A DNA stretch of 64,000 nt from Ch67 sp041395845 (GCA_041395845.1 JAWKZS010000004.1:62001-126000), one strand, 5' to 3'; shown: positions 53,166-61,326, numbered from the stretch's first letter. Numbers and translations are program-made. Notes: generated by a model not told the origin, from the letters alone.

Positions 53166-53199
53166 GAGGTTGTGCGGAGTTGGTGATGTGCACAACCTC
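53166..53199. repeat. Perfect 10-bp inverted repeat
   Basis: GAGGTTGTGC (53166-53175) and GCACAACCTC (53190-53199) are separated by 14 bp in the gap between pilU and the protease gene. With no T-run, an operator or an mRNA hairpin in the protease leader is more likely than a terminator. I see no gene in 53009-53287. Confidence 0.45.
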
Positions 53200-53277
53200 T
53201 AGTAAAAGGGTAGACCCGGTTCAAAAAATTTAAAGAAAAGATGGAAAATTTAACGAAAGCATCACAAAACGAAAACG

Positions 53278-53298
53278 CGCGCCCGGGTCACGGGCGCG
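53278..53298 (-). terminator. Terminator of pilU
   Basis: On the minus strand CGCGCCCG, a TGACC loop region and CGGGCGCG form a GC-rich 8-bp stem overlapping the pilU stop codon. It is followed by CGTTTTCGTTTT. Confidence 0.65.
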
Positions 53299-54526
53299 GT
53301 TTGAAGGCAGGGCGAACCAACTCTTGCTCTGGTTCAGGTTCTTCAATGGGGGCCAGCGACAACTCGCTCAGTTTGGGGGCAGGCCTGGTTTCCGCTGCAG
53401 GCGCTGGTGCCGGTTCCGCGGCGGGCCCAGTCGCTTGCGCGACGGCTTGCTTGCTTGCTGTTGCCGGATTTTCTTCCAGCGTAATACGCAAACGTAAATT
53501 GTTTTTGGAATCAGCATTTTTCAGCGCTTCATCCATGCTGATCTTGCCTTCCTTGTAGAGTTTGTAGAGCGCGGTGTCGAAGGTCTGCATGCCCTGGGCT
53601 TCCGATTTCAGCATGGTTTCCTTGATTTCATCGACCTTGCCCTGCTTGATCAGATCGCACACTCGTGGCGTCCCCAGCAGAATCTCGATGGCCGCACAAC
53701 GCTTGCCATCCACGGTGGGAATCAGTCGTTGCGACACGATGCCACGCATGTTCAGCGACAGATCGAGGAACAGCTGCTTGTGACGTTCTTCCGGGAAAAA
53801 GTTGATGATGCGATCCAGCGCCTGGTTGGCGTTGTTGGCGTGCAGGGTGGAAATACACAGGTGACCGGTTTCGGCAAAGGCGATGGCCTGTTCCATTTGT
53901 TCCTGGGTGCGGATCTCGCCGATCAGGATCACGTCCGGCGCCTGGCGCAGCGTGTTTTCCAGCGCGTCATCGTAGCAGTTGGTGTCCATGCCCACTTCGC
54001 GCTGATTCACAATGGACATCTTGTGCCGGTGCACGAATTCCACCGGGTCTTCGATGGTGATGATGTGCCCCGCACTGTTGGAATTGCGGTAATCGATTAA
54101 CGCCGCCAGTGAGGTGGATTTGCCGGAGCCGGTGCCACCCACGAACAGGATCAGGCCGCGTTTCTGCATTACCAATTTGGGCAGGATTTCCGGCAGGCCC
54201 AGATCGCGATAATTGGGAATGTCGGTTTTTATCGCCCGGCAGACCATGGAAATCTGGTTGCGCTGCTTGAAGATATTGACGCGGAAACGGCCAACGCCCG
54301 GCTCGGAGATCGCCAGGTTCATTTCGGGCTTGTGCTCGAATTCCTTGATCTGGTCTGGTGTCATGATGCCGTAGGCGATTTCTTTGACCCGGCCAGGCGG
54401 CAGCGGATCTTTGTCGATCGGTTCCAGCTTGCCGTAGAATTTGGCGCTGGGTGGGGCACCGGTGGACAGATACAGGTCAGAGCCATCGCGCTCAGCGAAA
54501 TATTTCAGGTAATCAATGAATTCCAT
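53288..54526 (-). CDS. pilU: Type IV pilus twitching motility ATPase PilU
   Basis: A 412-aa hexameric retraction ATPase accessory to PilT. Walker A GGTGSGKST (130-138), the Asp box HIITIEDPVEFVH, Walker B LRQAPDVILIGEIRTQEQM and His box GHLCISTLHANNANQALDRII are all present. The N-terminus MEFIDYLKYFAERDGSDLYL and the conserved QTFDTALYKLYKEGKI fit PilU. It is about 30 residues longer than P. aeruginosa PilU because of an Ala/Pro/Glu-rich tail (about 350-412). The ATG at 54526 is chosen for homology to the family start. pilT is not next to it here. Confidence 0.92.
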   Translation of the reverse strand: MEFIDYLKYFAERDGSDLYLSTGAPPSAKFYGKLEPIDKDPLPPGRVKEIAYGIMTPDQIKEFEHKPEMNLAISEPGVGRFRVNIFKQRNQISMVCRAIKTDIPNYRDLGLPEILPKLVMQKRGLILFVGGTGSGKSTSLAALIDYRNSNSAGHIITIEDPVEFVHRHKMSIVNQREVGMDTNCYDDALENTLRQAPDVILIGEIRTQEQMEQAIAFAETGHLCISTLHANNANQALDRIINFFPEERHKQLFLDLSLNMRGIVSQRLIPTVDGKRCAAIEILLGTPRVCDLIKQGKVDEIKETMLKSEAQGMQTFDTALYKLYKEGKISMDEALKNADSKNNLRLRITLEENPATASKQAVAQATGPAAEPAPAPAAETRPAPKLSELSLAPIEEPEPEQELVRPAFKPRP

Positions 54527-54670
54527 TGGGGGTTTTCCTGACGCAAAGATAAAAACAGCTTCTTGAGTATAGCCAAGCATTCCTGGCTGGCAGGGTGAGT
54601 TGCCGTCGCCCGTTAATCCTGTCGGCTATATGCGCGCGCATATTCAGACGCAACTGTTGTTAAATGGGCA

Positions 54671-54698
54671 TTGACAACGGCGCCGCAACTTCTACAAT
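54671..54698 (+). promoter_or_regulatory. Strong sigma-70 promoter upstream of the rtcB leader RNA
   Basis: TTGACA (54671-54676) and TACAAT (54693-54698) are spaced 16 bp: a perfect -35 and a 5/6 -10. The start site is expected near 54705. The first gene downstream is rtcB (54910), but a terminator lies in between. Confidence 0.7.
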
Positions 54699-54742
54699 TC
54701 GCGCCAGATTTCATTCGCGTATTGCTTTGAGGAGGTTCGAAA

Positions 54743-54775
54743 GTGGCACAACCGGTATTCAGCAGCACACACTGA
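54743..54775 (+). CDS. Possible 10-residue leader peptide
   Basis: GAGGAGG (54729-54735) lies 7 nt before GTG 54743, which opens a 10-codon frame (MAQPVFSSTH) ending at TGA 54773-54775. The start codon lies inside stem 1 of the candidate leader RNA. If translated, ribosome position could switch the downstream hairpins, but the ORF is too short to prove. Confidence 0.3.
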   Translation: MAQPVFSSTH

Positions 54776-54835
54776 CCGCTTTCGAACATGGATTCGGGAG
54801 CGCAAGATCATATAGCTCCCGAGTCAGGCTCACAG

Positions 54836-54868
54836 AACCCTGACTTGCCCGGCAGTCAGGGTTTTTTT
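54836..54868 (+). terminator. Rho-independent terminator upstream of rtcB
   Basis: AACCCTGACT, an 8-nt loop and AGTCAGGGTT form a perfect 10-bp stem that runs straight into a T-tract ending at 54868. It lies 41 bp before the rtcB start and ends no recognised protein gene, so it belongs to the leader RNA. Confidence 0.8.
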
Positions 54869-54909
54869 ATGCCTGTGCGTCGGTAGTGGAGCCTTTTGGA
54901 GACAAGAAC

Positions 54910-56106
54910 ATGCCTGTCAGACAGGAAATCAATAAAGGGCGGGTGCCGGTGAAAATCTTCACGGATGACATCGAACCGCAAGCGTTTCAGCAGTTGCTGA
55001 ACATTGCCAGCATGCCGATCGTGCATGGCCATGTCGCAGCAATGCCGGACGTGCATCTGGGCAAGGGCGCCACGGTGGGATCGGTGATTCCCACCCTGCA
55101 TGCCATCATTCCCGCTGCGGTGGGGGTGGATATCGGTTGCGGCATGAATGCAGTGCGGCTGTCGCTGAAAGCCCATCAGTTGCCGGACAATCTGCGGCAT
55201 CTGCGTGGCGCACTGGAGGATCGCATTCCGGTGGGGTTCATGATGCACAAGTGGGATAACAGTCGTGACCGGGCCTGCAAGGCGCTGGCTGGCGGACTGG
55301 ATCAGATTCTGGCGCGCCATCCGGACAGCGGGCGCATGGTCAAAAATATCGGCAAGACCTGGGTGTGCCAGATGGGCACGCTCGGTTCCGGCAATCATTT
55401 CATCGAGCTGTGTCTGGATGAAAACCAGGATGTGTGGGTGATGCTGCATTCCGGCAGCCGCGGTATCGGCAACAATATCGGCCAGTACTTCATTGCACTG
55501 GCCCGCAAGGATATCGGCAGGCATCTGCATCAGTTACCGGACAAGGATCTGGCGTATTTCAGCGAAGGTAATCCGCATTTCGACGACTACGTGTTTGCGG
55601 TGCACTGGGCCCAGGACTACGCCATGCAGAACCGGCGCGAAATGATGAAGCTGGTGATCGAAGGCTTGCAGGATTTTCTGCCGCCGTTCCAGATCACCTC
55701 CGAGGCGATCAACTGCCATCACAATTATGTGGCAGTGGAATCCCACCTGGGCCAGCGTCTGTATATCACCCGCAAGGGTGCGATCCGGGCAGGCGAGGGT
55801 GACCTTGGCATCATTCCCGGTAGCATGGGCGCCAGATCCTATATCGTGCGTGGCAAGGGGAACGGTGAAAGCTTCTGTTCCTGCGCCCACGGCGCGGGCC
55901 GTCGCATGAGCCGGGAGCAGGCGAAAAAGCGTTTCCGCCGCGAGGATCTGGAACAGCAGACCCAGGGGGTGGAATGTCGCAAGGACAAGGGCGTGATCGA
56001 CGAGATTCCGGCAGCCTACAAGGATATCGAGTCGGTCATGGCTAACCAGACGGATCTGGTAGACGTAGTACACACACTCAAACAGGTGCTTTGCATCAAG
56101 GGGTAA
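54910..56106 (+). CDS. rtcB: RNA-splicing ligase RtcB
   Basis: A 398-aa Mn2+/GTP-dependent RNA ligase that joins 2',3'-cyclic phosphate or 3'-phosphate ends to 5'-OH ends in RNA repair. Conserved sites: VGVDIGCGMNAVRL (metal Asp and Cys), GTLGSGNHFIEL (Asn and His), MLHSGSRGIG, NCHHNYVAVE, GIIPGSMGARSYIVRG and the guanylylated His327 in SCAHGAGRRMSR. The ATG at 54910 has GGAG 9 nt upstream. A small basic protein gene follows after 3 bp. No rtcA or rtcR is visible nearby, so control may be through the leader RNA. Confidence 0.94.
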   Translation: MPVRQEINKGRVPVKIFTDDIEPQAFQQLLNIASMPIVHGHVAAMPDVHLGKGATVGSVIPTLHAIIPAAVGVDIGCGMNAVRLSLKAHQLPDNLRHLRGALEDRIPVGFMMHKWDNSRDRACKALAGGLDQILARHPDSGRMVKNIGKTWVCQMGTLGSGNHFIELCLDENQDVWVMLHSGSRGIGNNIGQYFIALARKDIGRHLHQLPDKDLAYFSEGNPHFDDYVFAVHWAQDYAMQNRREMMKLVIEGLQDFLPPFQITSEAINCHHNYVAVESHLGQRLYITRKGAIRAGEGDLGIIPGSMGARSYIVRGKGNGESFCSCAHGAGRRMSREQAKKRFRREDLEQQTQGVECRKDKGVIDEIPAAYKDIESVMANQTDLVDVVHTLKQVLCIKG

Positions 56107-56109
56107 ACA

Positions 56110-56295
56110 GTGAAACAGAATCACAGCAGAAGGAAACAGCGTAATCCGCTGGCTTTGGACCCGCTGTTGAAGAAAGGCGGCGCCCACGGCAAGAGTCACA
56201 AGGCCGAGCGTGCTTCGCTCAAGCAGCAAACCCGTAAACTGGCGATGAATCGCGGCAGCGATTCGTCGCCCGACCTCCGCATGGCGCTGGCCTGA
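56110..56295 (+). CDS. Small highly basic protein co-transcribed with rtcB
   Basis: A 61-aa protein starting 3 bp after the rtcB stop, apparently with a start context of GGGGTAAACAGTG (either GTG 56110 or a nearby codon). It is rich in Lys, Arg, His and Gln: KQNHSRRKQRNPLALDPLLKKGG, AHGKSHKAERASLKQQTRKL. The NP-A-DPLL-KGG-H-KS pattern recalls small ribosome- or RNA-associated proteins, but I cannot name the family with certainty. Charge and linkage to an RNA ligase suggest RNA binding; this is inference. Confidence 0.6.
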   Translation: MKQNHSRRKQRNPLALDPLLKKGGAHGKSHKAERASLKQQTRKLAMNRGSDSSPDLRMALA

Positions 56296-56396
56296 TTCCC
56301 TCCACCCCAACCCGATACGTTCTCGCCCCTGCACGTCTCATTGTGACGGCCTGTGTTACACTCTGCTGAATAACTGCTACGCGTCCAGCCGAGCCC

Positions 56397-57185
56397 ATGG
56401 AAAAAACCCTGCCGGATTTCATTGCCGACGAACTCATTGCCCGCATTTATATTGGTGACCTGAAGCCAGGTGACCGGCTGCCGGCAGAACGTCAGCTGGC
56501 TGAGCAAATGAACGTTGATCGCACGTCATTACGTATGGCACTGCGTACCCTCAACCGCATGAACCTGATCCGTTCCGTACGTGGTTCCGGTATCACTGTC
56601 ATGGACTTTCGCAAGCAGGCGGGGCTGGATTTTCTCGCGGCCATTCTGGATATCCCCGAACTGGAACTGGGTTCGGACATCAAGCTGGAATCCGTTGATG
56701 CCTTCAACAGCATCATGTCGGGTCTGATTCACCAGCAGGTGTCCGGGCCGCTGGATGCCGCCTGGGTGACGAAGATACGTGATTTGCTGCTCTATCAGCT
56801 GGAACTGCTCGACAACGAGCCCTGGTCGGAAGCACTGTCGCGCCGGCTGGCCGATCTCGATATGCAGTTGCAGGACATTCTGCTGTATCAGCGGGGTGGT
56901 CTGCTGGTAGAACTCATGGCCAATTCATCACGGCCGCTGCGGTCTGCGATGCTGCGGGAATTATTCGCGGTGATCGATGTGCGTGCGTATCTTAACTTTC
57001 ATCTGGATCTGATCATGCAGATCGGCACCGGCGCGTTGCCGGTCGGCGAGGTCGGCGCAACCTATCTGCGTTACGCCATCCAGTCCACTGAACCACTCAA
57101 GCACCATTACCGCCATCATCCGCAGTCACCGCGTCTGCGGGCGTCGCCGCTGCAGGCCGGATTGCAGCGGCAGGCCGACAGCTGA
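56397..57185 (+). CDS. GntR-family transcriptional regulator (FadR-like)
   Basis: A 262-aa regulator: N-terminal winged helix-turn-helix (about 5-70; GDLKPGDRLPAERQLAEQMNVDRTSLRMALRTL in parts GDLKPGDRLPAERQLAEQ and VDRTSLRMALRTLNR) with an IRSVRGSGITV wing, and an all-helical effector domain resembling FadR (about 80-240). FadR-like proteins sense acyl-CoA or organic acids. It is convergent with the MFS-acyltransferase gene; the stop codons abut. Confidence 0.85.
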   Translation: MEKTLPDFIADELIARIYIGDLKPGDRLPAERQLAEQMNVDRTSLRMALRTLNRMNLIRSVRGSGITVMDFRKQAGLDFLAAILDIPELELGSDIKLESVDAFNSIMSGLIHQQVSGPLDAAWVTKIRDLLLYQLELLDNEPWSEALSRRLADLDMQLQDILLYQRGGLLVELMANSSRPLRSAMLRELFAVIDVRAYLNFHLDLIMQIGTGALPVGEVGATYLRYAIQSTEPLKHHYRHHPQSPRLRASPLQAGLQRQADS

Positions 57186-59087
57186 TCATTTCCAGTCGCC
57201 GCGCAGTGCTTGCACCTTGTCCTGCAGCAGTGCCGGTTTGGCCTGATCCGGTGCCACGGCGTCACCCGCCACCAGTTCCACCTTCGACCAGAAGCGGCGC
57301 GGCAGACGGGTCATGGCAGAGCTGTCCTTGTGACTGAAGAAACTGCCCCACAGTCCCCGCAGTGCCATCGGTACTACTGGCACCGGATCTGCCGCCAGAA
57401 TCTTGTCGACACCGTTTTTGAATTCGTCGATGTCACCGGTTGTGGTGAGCTTGCCTTCCGGAAAGATGCACACTACCTCGCCATCGCGCAGTTCCTGTGA
57501 AATACGGGCAAACGCATTCTCATAGGTAGCGGGATCGGCTTTCTTGGAGTGAATGGGAATCGCCTTGCCGGTACGGAAAATGAAATTCAGCACCGGCATG
57601 TCATAGATCGGTTTGAACATCACGAAGCGCACCGGACGGCGACAGGCACCGGCGATGATCAGTGCATCCATGTAGGACACGTGATTACACACCAGCAGGG
57701 CCGGGCCGGTGTCGGGAATCTTGTTCAGGTTGGTGTGCTTGACCCGGTACATGGTGTGGGTGATCACCCAGATCAGGAAGCGCATGAAGAATTCGGGGAT
57801 CAGCGAGTAGATGAAACCCGCGACGACCAGGTTCATCAGTGCCAGTACCATAAAGAATTCCGGAATACCCAGATCCATCACACCCAGGAACAGCATGGCC
57901 GCAATGCCGGACACCACCATGAACAGCGCATTCATGATATTGATGGCGGCAATGATGCGGGCGCGATGATGTTCCTCGGAACGCTCCTGCACCATCGCGT
58001 ACAGGGGTACGGAATAGAAACCACCGAACACACCGATCAGCATGAAATCCAGCAGCACGCGATAGCTCTGGGGCTGCTGCAGGAAGGCGCCAATCCCCAT
58101 CAGTTCGTCGCCCACCGGTGGCTGGGTGTGGAAATACAGATCCAGACCGAACAGAGTCAATCCGATGGAACCCAGTGGCACCAGGCCCAGTTCGATCTTG
58201 TGACCGGAAAAGCGTTCGCACAGCAGGGAGCCCAGGGCAATGCCGACGGAAAAGGTGGCCAGCAATCCTGTCACTACCGACGTATCGCCGTGCAGATCCA
58301 CCTTGGTGTAGTTGTAGATCTGGGTCAGGTAGGACGCACCCAGAAACCAGAACCAGGAAATACCCATGATCGCCAGATACACCGCGCGGTTTTCCCGGGC
58401 AAACGACAGGGTGTGCAGGGTTTCCTTCCAGATATTGAAACTCACCTTCAGTTCCGGACTGGGCGGCAAACCTTCGGGAATTTTTGTGCTGGTGAACCAG
58501 CCGACGATGGCAAACAGGATAACCAGTACCCCCAGTACCAGCGGCCCCTGTTCCCACTGGCTCACCACGCCAGCGGTGACGGTCCCGATCAGAATCGCGA
58601 CAAAGGTGCCGGATTCCACCAGCGCGTTCCCGCCCACCAGTTCGCCGGATTTCAGGTGCTGCGGAATGATGGAATATTTTACCGGTCCGAACAGGGTGGA
58701 CTGGGCGCCCATCAGGAACAGCAGCAGCATCAGGCCCCACACCATGTGGTAATAGAAACAGATCGCCCCCAGGATCATGATGCCGATTTCCAGCAGTTTC
58801 ACGTAACGAATCAGGCGCGACTTTTCGTATTTGTCAGCCAGCTGGCCGGCGAGGGCAGAGAACAGGAAAAACGGCAGGATGAACGCCACTGCGCCGATGT
58901 TGTTGACCGTGTCCTGGTTGACGCCGGTCTGGAACATGGCGTTGTAGGTGACCAGCGCCAGCAGGCCGTTCTTGAACACGTTGTCGTTGAACGCCCCCAT
59001 GAACTGGGTAAGAAAAAACGGCAGAAACCGGCGTTTGCGCAGCAGGGCAAACTGGGAGCGGGTTTCCTGTTGGTCGATGTTGTCCAT
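57186..59087 (-). CDS. MFS transporter fused to a PlsC-type acyltransferase (LplT-Aas-like)
   Basis: A 633-aa fusion. Residues about 15-425 form a 12-helix major-facilitator domain (FFLTQFMGAFNDNVFKNGLL, LFGPVKYSIIPQHL) of the lysophospholipid transporter type. Residues about 440-633 form a PlsC-like acyltransferase with NHVSYMD (468-474) and FPEG (542-545). The combination parallels LplT plus the acyltransferase part of Aas, which import and re-acylate lysophospholipids; the acyl-ACP synthetase part is absent. The start codon overlaps the TetR stop (TAATG), so the two are co-transcribed and the regulator probably controls membrane lipid remodelling. Confidence 0.88.
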   Translation of the reverse strand: MDNIDQQETRSQFALLRKRRFLPFFLTQFMGAFNDNVFKNGLLALVTYNAMFQTGVNQDTVNNIGAVAFILPFFLFSALAGQLADKYEKSRLIRYVKLLEIGIMILGAICFYYHMVWGLMLLLFLMGAQSTLFGPVKYSIIPQHLKSGELVGGNALVESGTFVAILIGTVTAGVVSQWEQGPLVLGVLVILFAIVGWFTSTKIPEGLPPSPELKVSFNIWKETLHTLSFARENRAVYLAIMGISWFWFLGASYLTQIYNYTKVDLHGDTSVVTGLLATFSVGIALGSLLCERFSGHKIELGLVPLGSIGLTLFGLDLYFHTQPPVGDELMGIGAFLQQPQSYRVLLDFMLIGVFGGFYSVPLYAMVQERSEEHHRARIIAAINIMNALFMVVSGIAAMLFLGVMDLGIPEFFMVLALMNLVVAGFIYSLIPEFFMRFLIWVITHTMYRVKHTNLNKIPDTGPALLVCNHVSYMDALIIAGACRRPVRFVMFKPIYDMPVLNFIFRTGKAIPIHSKKADPATYENAFARISQELRDGEVVCIFPEGKLTTTGDIDEFKNGVDKILAADPVPVVPMALRGLWGSFFSHKDSSAMTRLPRRFWSKVELVAGDAVAPDQAKPALLQDKVQALRGDWK

Positions 59088-59698
59088 TAACGTTTTCCTT
59101 CACTTGCCCAGGAATGCAGATAGTGTTTGACCAGCGAATGCAGTAACGATCGCGGTGATGCAATGTGGTCGGAATAAAGCTTGTCGCCGGTGTGCAGGAT
59201 ACAGATTCCGTGCACGCCGCTCCACAGGGTTCTGGCAGCGCCCTGAATGGCCTGACGGTTACGCTTGGGGGCCAGCCCCCGCACCCCGTTTTCCACCAGC
59301 GCAAACAGGGCATCGATGCGGGCCTGGTACCAGTCCGGCATCACATAGCCCTTGGGCAGGGAATGTCGGAACACCGCCGCCCACTGGGCCTGATGGGTAT
59401 TGGCAAACTGCAGGTAAGCATCCGCCAGCCTGACCATCCGTTGCAGGGGATCGCGGCTGCCCATATACGCCATCTCCAGGTCCCCCAGCATTTCCGACAG
59501 GGTGAAGGCATTGGCGTGCAGAACCAGATCATGAATATTTTCAAAGGCTTGGTACAGGGTTCCCACGGTGTAGCCGATGTCCTGTGCCACCTTGCGGGCG
59601 CTGACGCCTTCGATGCCTTCCCGCGCGATGATGCTGCGGGTGGCGTCGATGGCCATGCTTTGCAATTCTTCCCGGGTGTGATCGTTGCGACGTGCCAT
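59087..59698 (-). CDS. TetR-family transcriptional regulator
   Basis: A 203-aa repressor: N-terminal helix-turn-helix (about 8-55; AREGIEGVSARKVAQDIGYTVGTLYQAFENIHDL in parts GIEGVSARKVAQDIGYTVG and TLYQAFENI) and a TetR C-terminal domain with WAAVFRHSLP and ARTLWSGVHGI typical of the WHG/TetR_C_13 type. ATG at 59698 is preferred over 59761, which would place the promoter operator inside the gene. It likely binds the palindrome at 59753-59769 and controls itself, the MFS-acyltransferase and the divergent esterase-CYTH pair. Confidence 0.87.
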   Translation of the reverse strand: MARRNDHTREELQSMAIDATRSIIAREGIEGVSARKVAQDIGYTVGTLYQAFENIHDLVLHANAFTLSEMLGDLEMAYMGSRDPLQRMVRLADAYLQFANTHQAQWAAVFRHSLPKGYVMPDWYQARIDALFALVENGVRGLAPKRNRQAIQGAARTLWSGVHGICILHTGDKLYSDHIASPRSLLHSLVKHYLHSWASEGKR

Positions 59699-59752
59699 AC
59701 TGAATAGGTCTTGTAAGGGTGGTTGCGTCGGGACTGCTCTTCTGTCAGCATA

Positions 59753-59769
59753 ATTAAACAATGTTTAAT
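59753..59769. promoter_or_regulatory. Perfect palindromic operator in the TetR/esterase divergent promoter
   Basis: ATTAAACA-A-TGTTTAAT is a perfect 8-bp inverted repeat around one central base, lying between the TetR start (59698) and the esterase start (59798). It is a typical TetR-family operator by length and position. Confidence 0.65.
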
Positions 59770-59797
59770 ATTCAAGGAAGTGGCAGGTAGAAATTCT

Positions 59798-60475
59798 ATG
59801 CAGTCGGAAACCGTGGTGTTGTTGCATGGTTTGGGGCGCAGTCCGCTGGCCATGGCCGGGCTGGCGCGGTTCCTGCGCAGGCAGGGTTATCAGGTCATAA
59901 ATCAGGGTTACCCCTCGCGTCTGCACTCGATTCCCGAATTGTGCCGGCAGTTGTTGCATGATCTGTTGCCACAACTGGCCAGTGCCAGTCGAATTCATTT
60001 TGTCACCCATTCCCTTGGCGGCATTCTGCTGCGCTATGGCCTGCAACACTGGCAGCTGCCCCGGCACAAACTCGGGCGTGCGGTGATGCTGGCGCCGCCC
60101 AATCAGGGTAGCGAGGTGGTGGATCAGCTGCGGCGCTGGCCACTGATTCCCCGGTTGATGGGGCCGGCCTTCCTGCAGCTGGGGACCGATCCGCAGAGTA
60201 TTCCCCTGCAGCTGCTGCAACGGGAAAGCGATCGCCTGCCCATCGAGGTGGGAGTGATTGCCGGCACCCGCTCCATCGATCCCTGGAGCCAGTACTGGCT
60301 GCCCGAAGAAAACGACGGCAAGGTGACGGTCAGTCGCAGCCAGCATCCGGCCATGAAGGATTTTTGCGTGCTGGCAGTGAATCATACCTTTATCATGAAC
60401 GACCACGACGTCCGCCAGCAGATCGTGCAGTTTCTGCGGCAGGGCGCCTTCAACCATCAGGGTGTTCATGCATGA
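59798..60475 (+). CDS. Alpha/beta-hydrolase, lipase/esterase-like
   Basis: A 225-aa cytoplasmic hydrolase: VVLLHGLGRSPLAMAGLARFL near the N-terminus, nucleophile elbow THSLGG (Ser at about residue 72 within IHFVTHSLGGILLRYGL), APPNQGSEVVD, and a C-terminal His in VNHTFIMND. It resembles small PGAP1-like/lipase class 2 proteins. ATG at 59798 is supported by an AGGTAG upstream. The stop overlaps the CYTH gene start (ATGA). Confidence 0.8.
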   Translation: MQSETVVLLHGLGRSPLAMAGLARFLRRQGYQVINQGYPSRLHSIPELCRQLLHDLLPQLASASRIHFVTHSLGGILLRYGLQHWQLPRHKLGRAVMLAPPNQGSEVVDQLRRWPLIPRLMGPAFLQLGTDPQSIPLQLLQRESDRLPIEVGVIAGTRSIDPWSQYWLPEENDGKVTVSRSQHPAMKDFCVLAVNHTFIMNDHDVRQQIVQFLRQGAFNHQGVHA

Positions 60476-60951
60476 GTGTGGAAATCGAACGCAAGTTTCT
60501 GGTGAAAGACGACAGCTGGCGCACCGATGCTCACGGCCAGCGCATCGCCGGCATTCCGTTCCGACAGGGCTATCTGCCCACTGCCGATGCCACCACGGTG
60601 CGGGTGCGACTGGAAGGGGCCACCGCCAAGCTCACCATCAAGGGCAAGACCGAAGGTTTTTCCCGGCTGGAATTCGAATACACCATTCCGCTGCAGGATG
60701 CCCAGCAGATGCTGGATACCCTGTGCGAAAAGCCGCTGATCGAAAAAGTGCGTTACTGCCGCAGCGAGCAGGGTTATATCTGGGAAATCGACGAATTTGC
60801 CGGTGACAACCAGGGCCTGATCGTAGCGGAAATCGAGCTGGAGTCGGAAGACGAACAGCCGCCGCTGCCGGACTGGGTGGGTGCGGAAGTCACCGGCGAC
60901 GCGCGCTACTTCAACGCGGCGCTGGTGAAGCATCCGTTCAAGGACTGGTGA
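60472..60951 (+). CDS. CYTH-domain protein (triphosphatase-like)
   Basis: A 159-aa triphosphate-tunnel enzyme: the N-terminal EIERKFLV (ExExK motif), RQGYLPT, VRVRLEG, KLTIKGKT, FEYTIPL, and a C-terminal WEIDEFAGDN with LIVAEIELESEDE. CYTH proteins hydrolyse inorganic triphosphate, thiamine triphosphate or similar, or act as class IV adenylate cyclases; a single-domain bacterial form is most often a triphosphatase. It is translationally coupled to the esterase. Confidence 0.88.
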   Translation: MSVEIERKFLVKDDSWRTDAHGQRIAGIPFRQGYLPTADATTVRVRLEGATAKLTIKGKTEGFSRLEFEYTIPLQDAQQMLDTLCEKPLIEKVRYCRSEQGYIWEIDEFAGDNQGLIVAEIELESEDEQPPLPDWVGAEVTGDARYFNAALVKHPFKDW

Positions 60952-60954
60952 CGG

Positions 60955-61326
60955 TTAGAGCACGTCGATGGACGGCAGATCCAGCTCCGCCAGGCAGTTC
61001 AGACCGCGCAGGCCATCGTGATTGTTGGGATAGAGGCGAATCTTGAACGGCGCAATCAGCAGGGCCTTGCCGTCCACCAGGCCCACATAGCCGGCGGAAT
61101 GGGTGGTGACACAGCGTTCGCCGTCAAAGCCGATGCGCACATCGTCCCCCAGCGCGCAGAACGACAGCAGGCCGTTGCCGAGCGGGTCACCAATCGCCCC
61201 GTGGTTGCGGTAACAGGCCAGGGCGGCGGGGGTAAGGGCGATGACCATGCCGTTGTGCAGGTGCAGCAGCTGGGCCGGGTCCTGGCGCAATCTTTCACAG
61301 CTGGTGTGGGCAATGATACTATCCAT
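60955..61326 (-). CDS. Hypothetical protein
   Basis: A 123-aa cytoplasmic protein with no family I recognise. It looks mixed alpha/beta: an N-terminal helix (CERLRQDPAQLLHLHNG), then GLLSFCALGDDVRIGFDGE and a GYVGLVDGKALLIAPF stretch. The ATG at 61326 is used; earlier in-frame codons overlap the divergent AraC gene. It is divergent from the AraC regulator and 4 bp beyond the convergent CYTH gene, so regulation by that AraC protein is possible. Confidence 0.6.
   Translation of the reverse strand: MDSIIAHTSCERLRQDPAQLLHLHNGMVIALTPAALACYRNHGAIGDPLGNGLLSFCALGDDVRIGFDGERCVTTHSAGYVGLVDGKALLIAPFKIRLYPNNHDGLRGLNCLAELDLPSIDVL

Larger units (their letters stand above)
54705..54868 (+). ncRNA. Three-hairpin leader or small RNA upstream of rtcB
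   Basis: From the expected start to the T-run, about 165 nt hold three consecutive stems. Stem 1 is 54735-54746 with 54776-54787 (12 bp). Stem 2 is 54791-54801 with 54815-54825 (11 bp). Stem 3 is the terminator, 54836-54845 with 54854-54863 (10 bp). Stems 1 and 2 each contain one position that pairs only as G-U on the plus strand and would be A-C on the minus strand, which argues for a plus-strand RNA. It may be an independent sRNA or an attenuator of rtcB; other bacteria keep structured noncoding RNAs near rtc genes, but no Rsr/Ro60 gene is present here. Confidence 0.55.

Noticed and set aside
54729..54750. tRNA T-loop-like GGTTCGAA sequence
   Set aside because: No acceptor, D or anticodon arms around it; it is one arm of a hairpin in the rtcB leader.
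57549..59090. 513-codon plus-strand open frame, His/Gln rich
   Set aside because: Exact antisense of the MFS-acyltransferase gene; its composition is that of a reverse-complement artefact.
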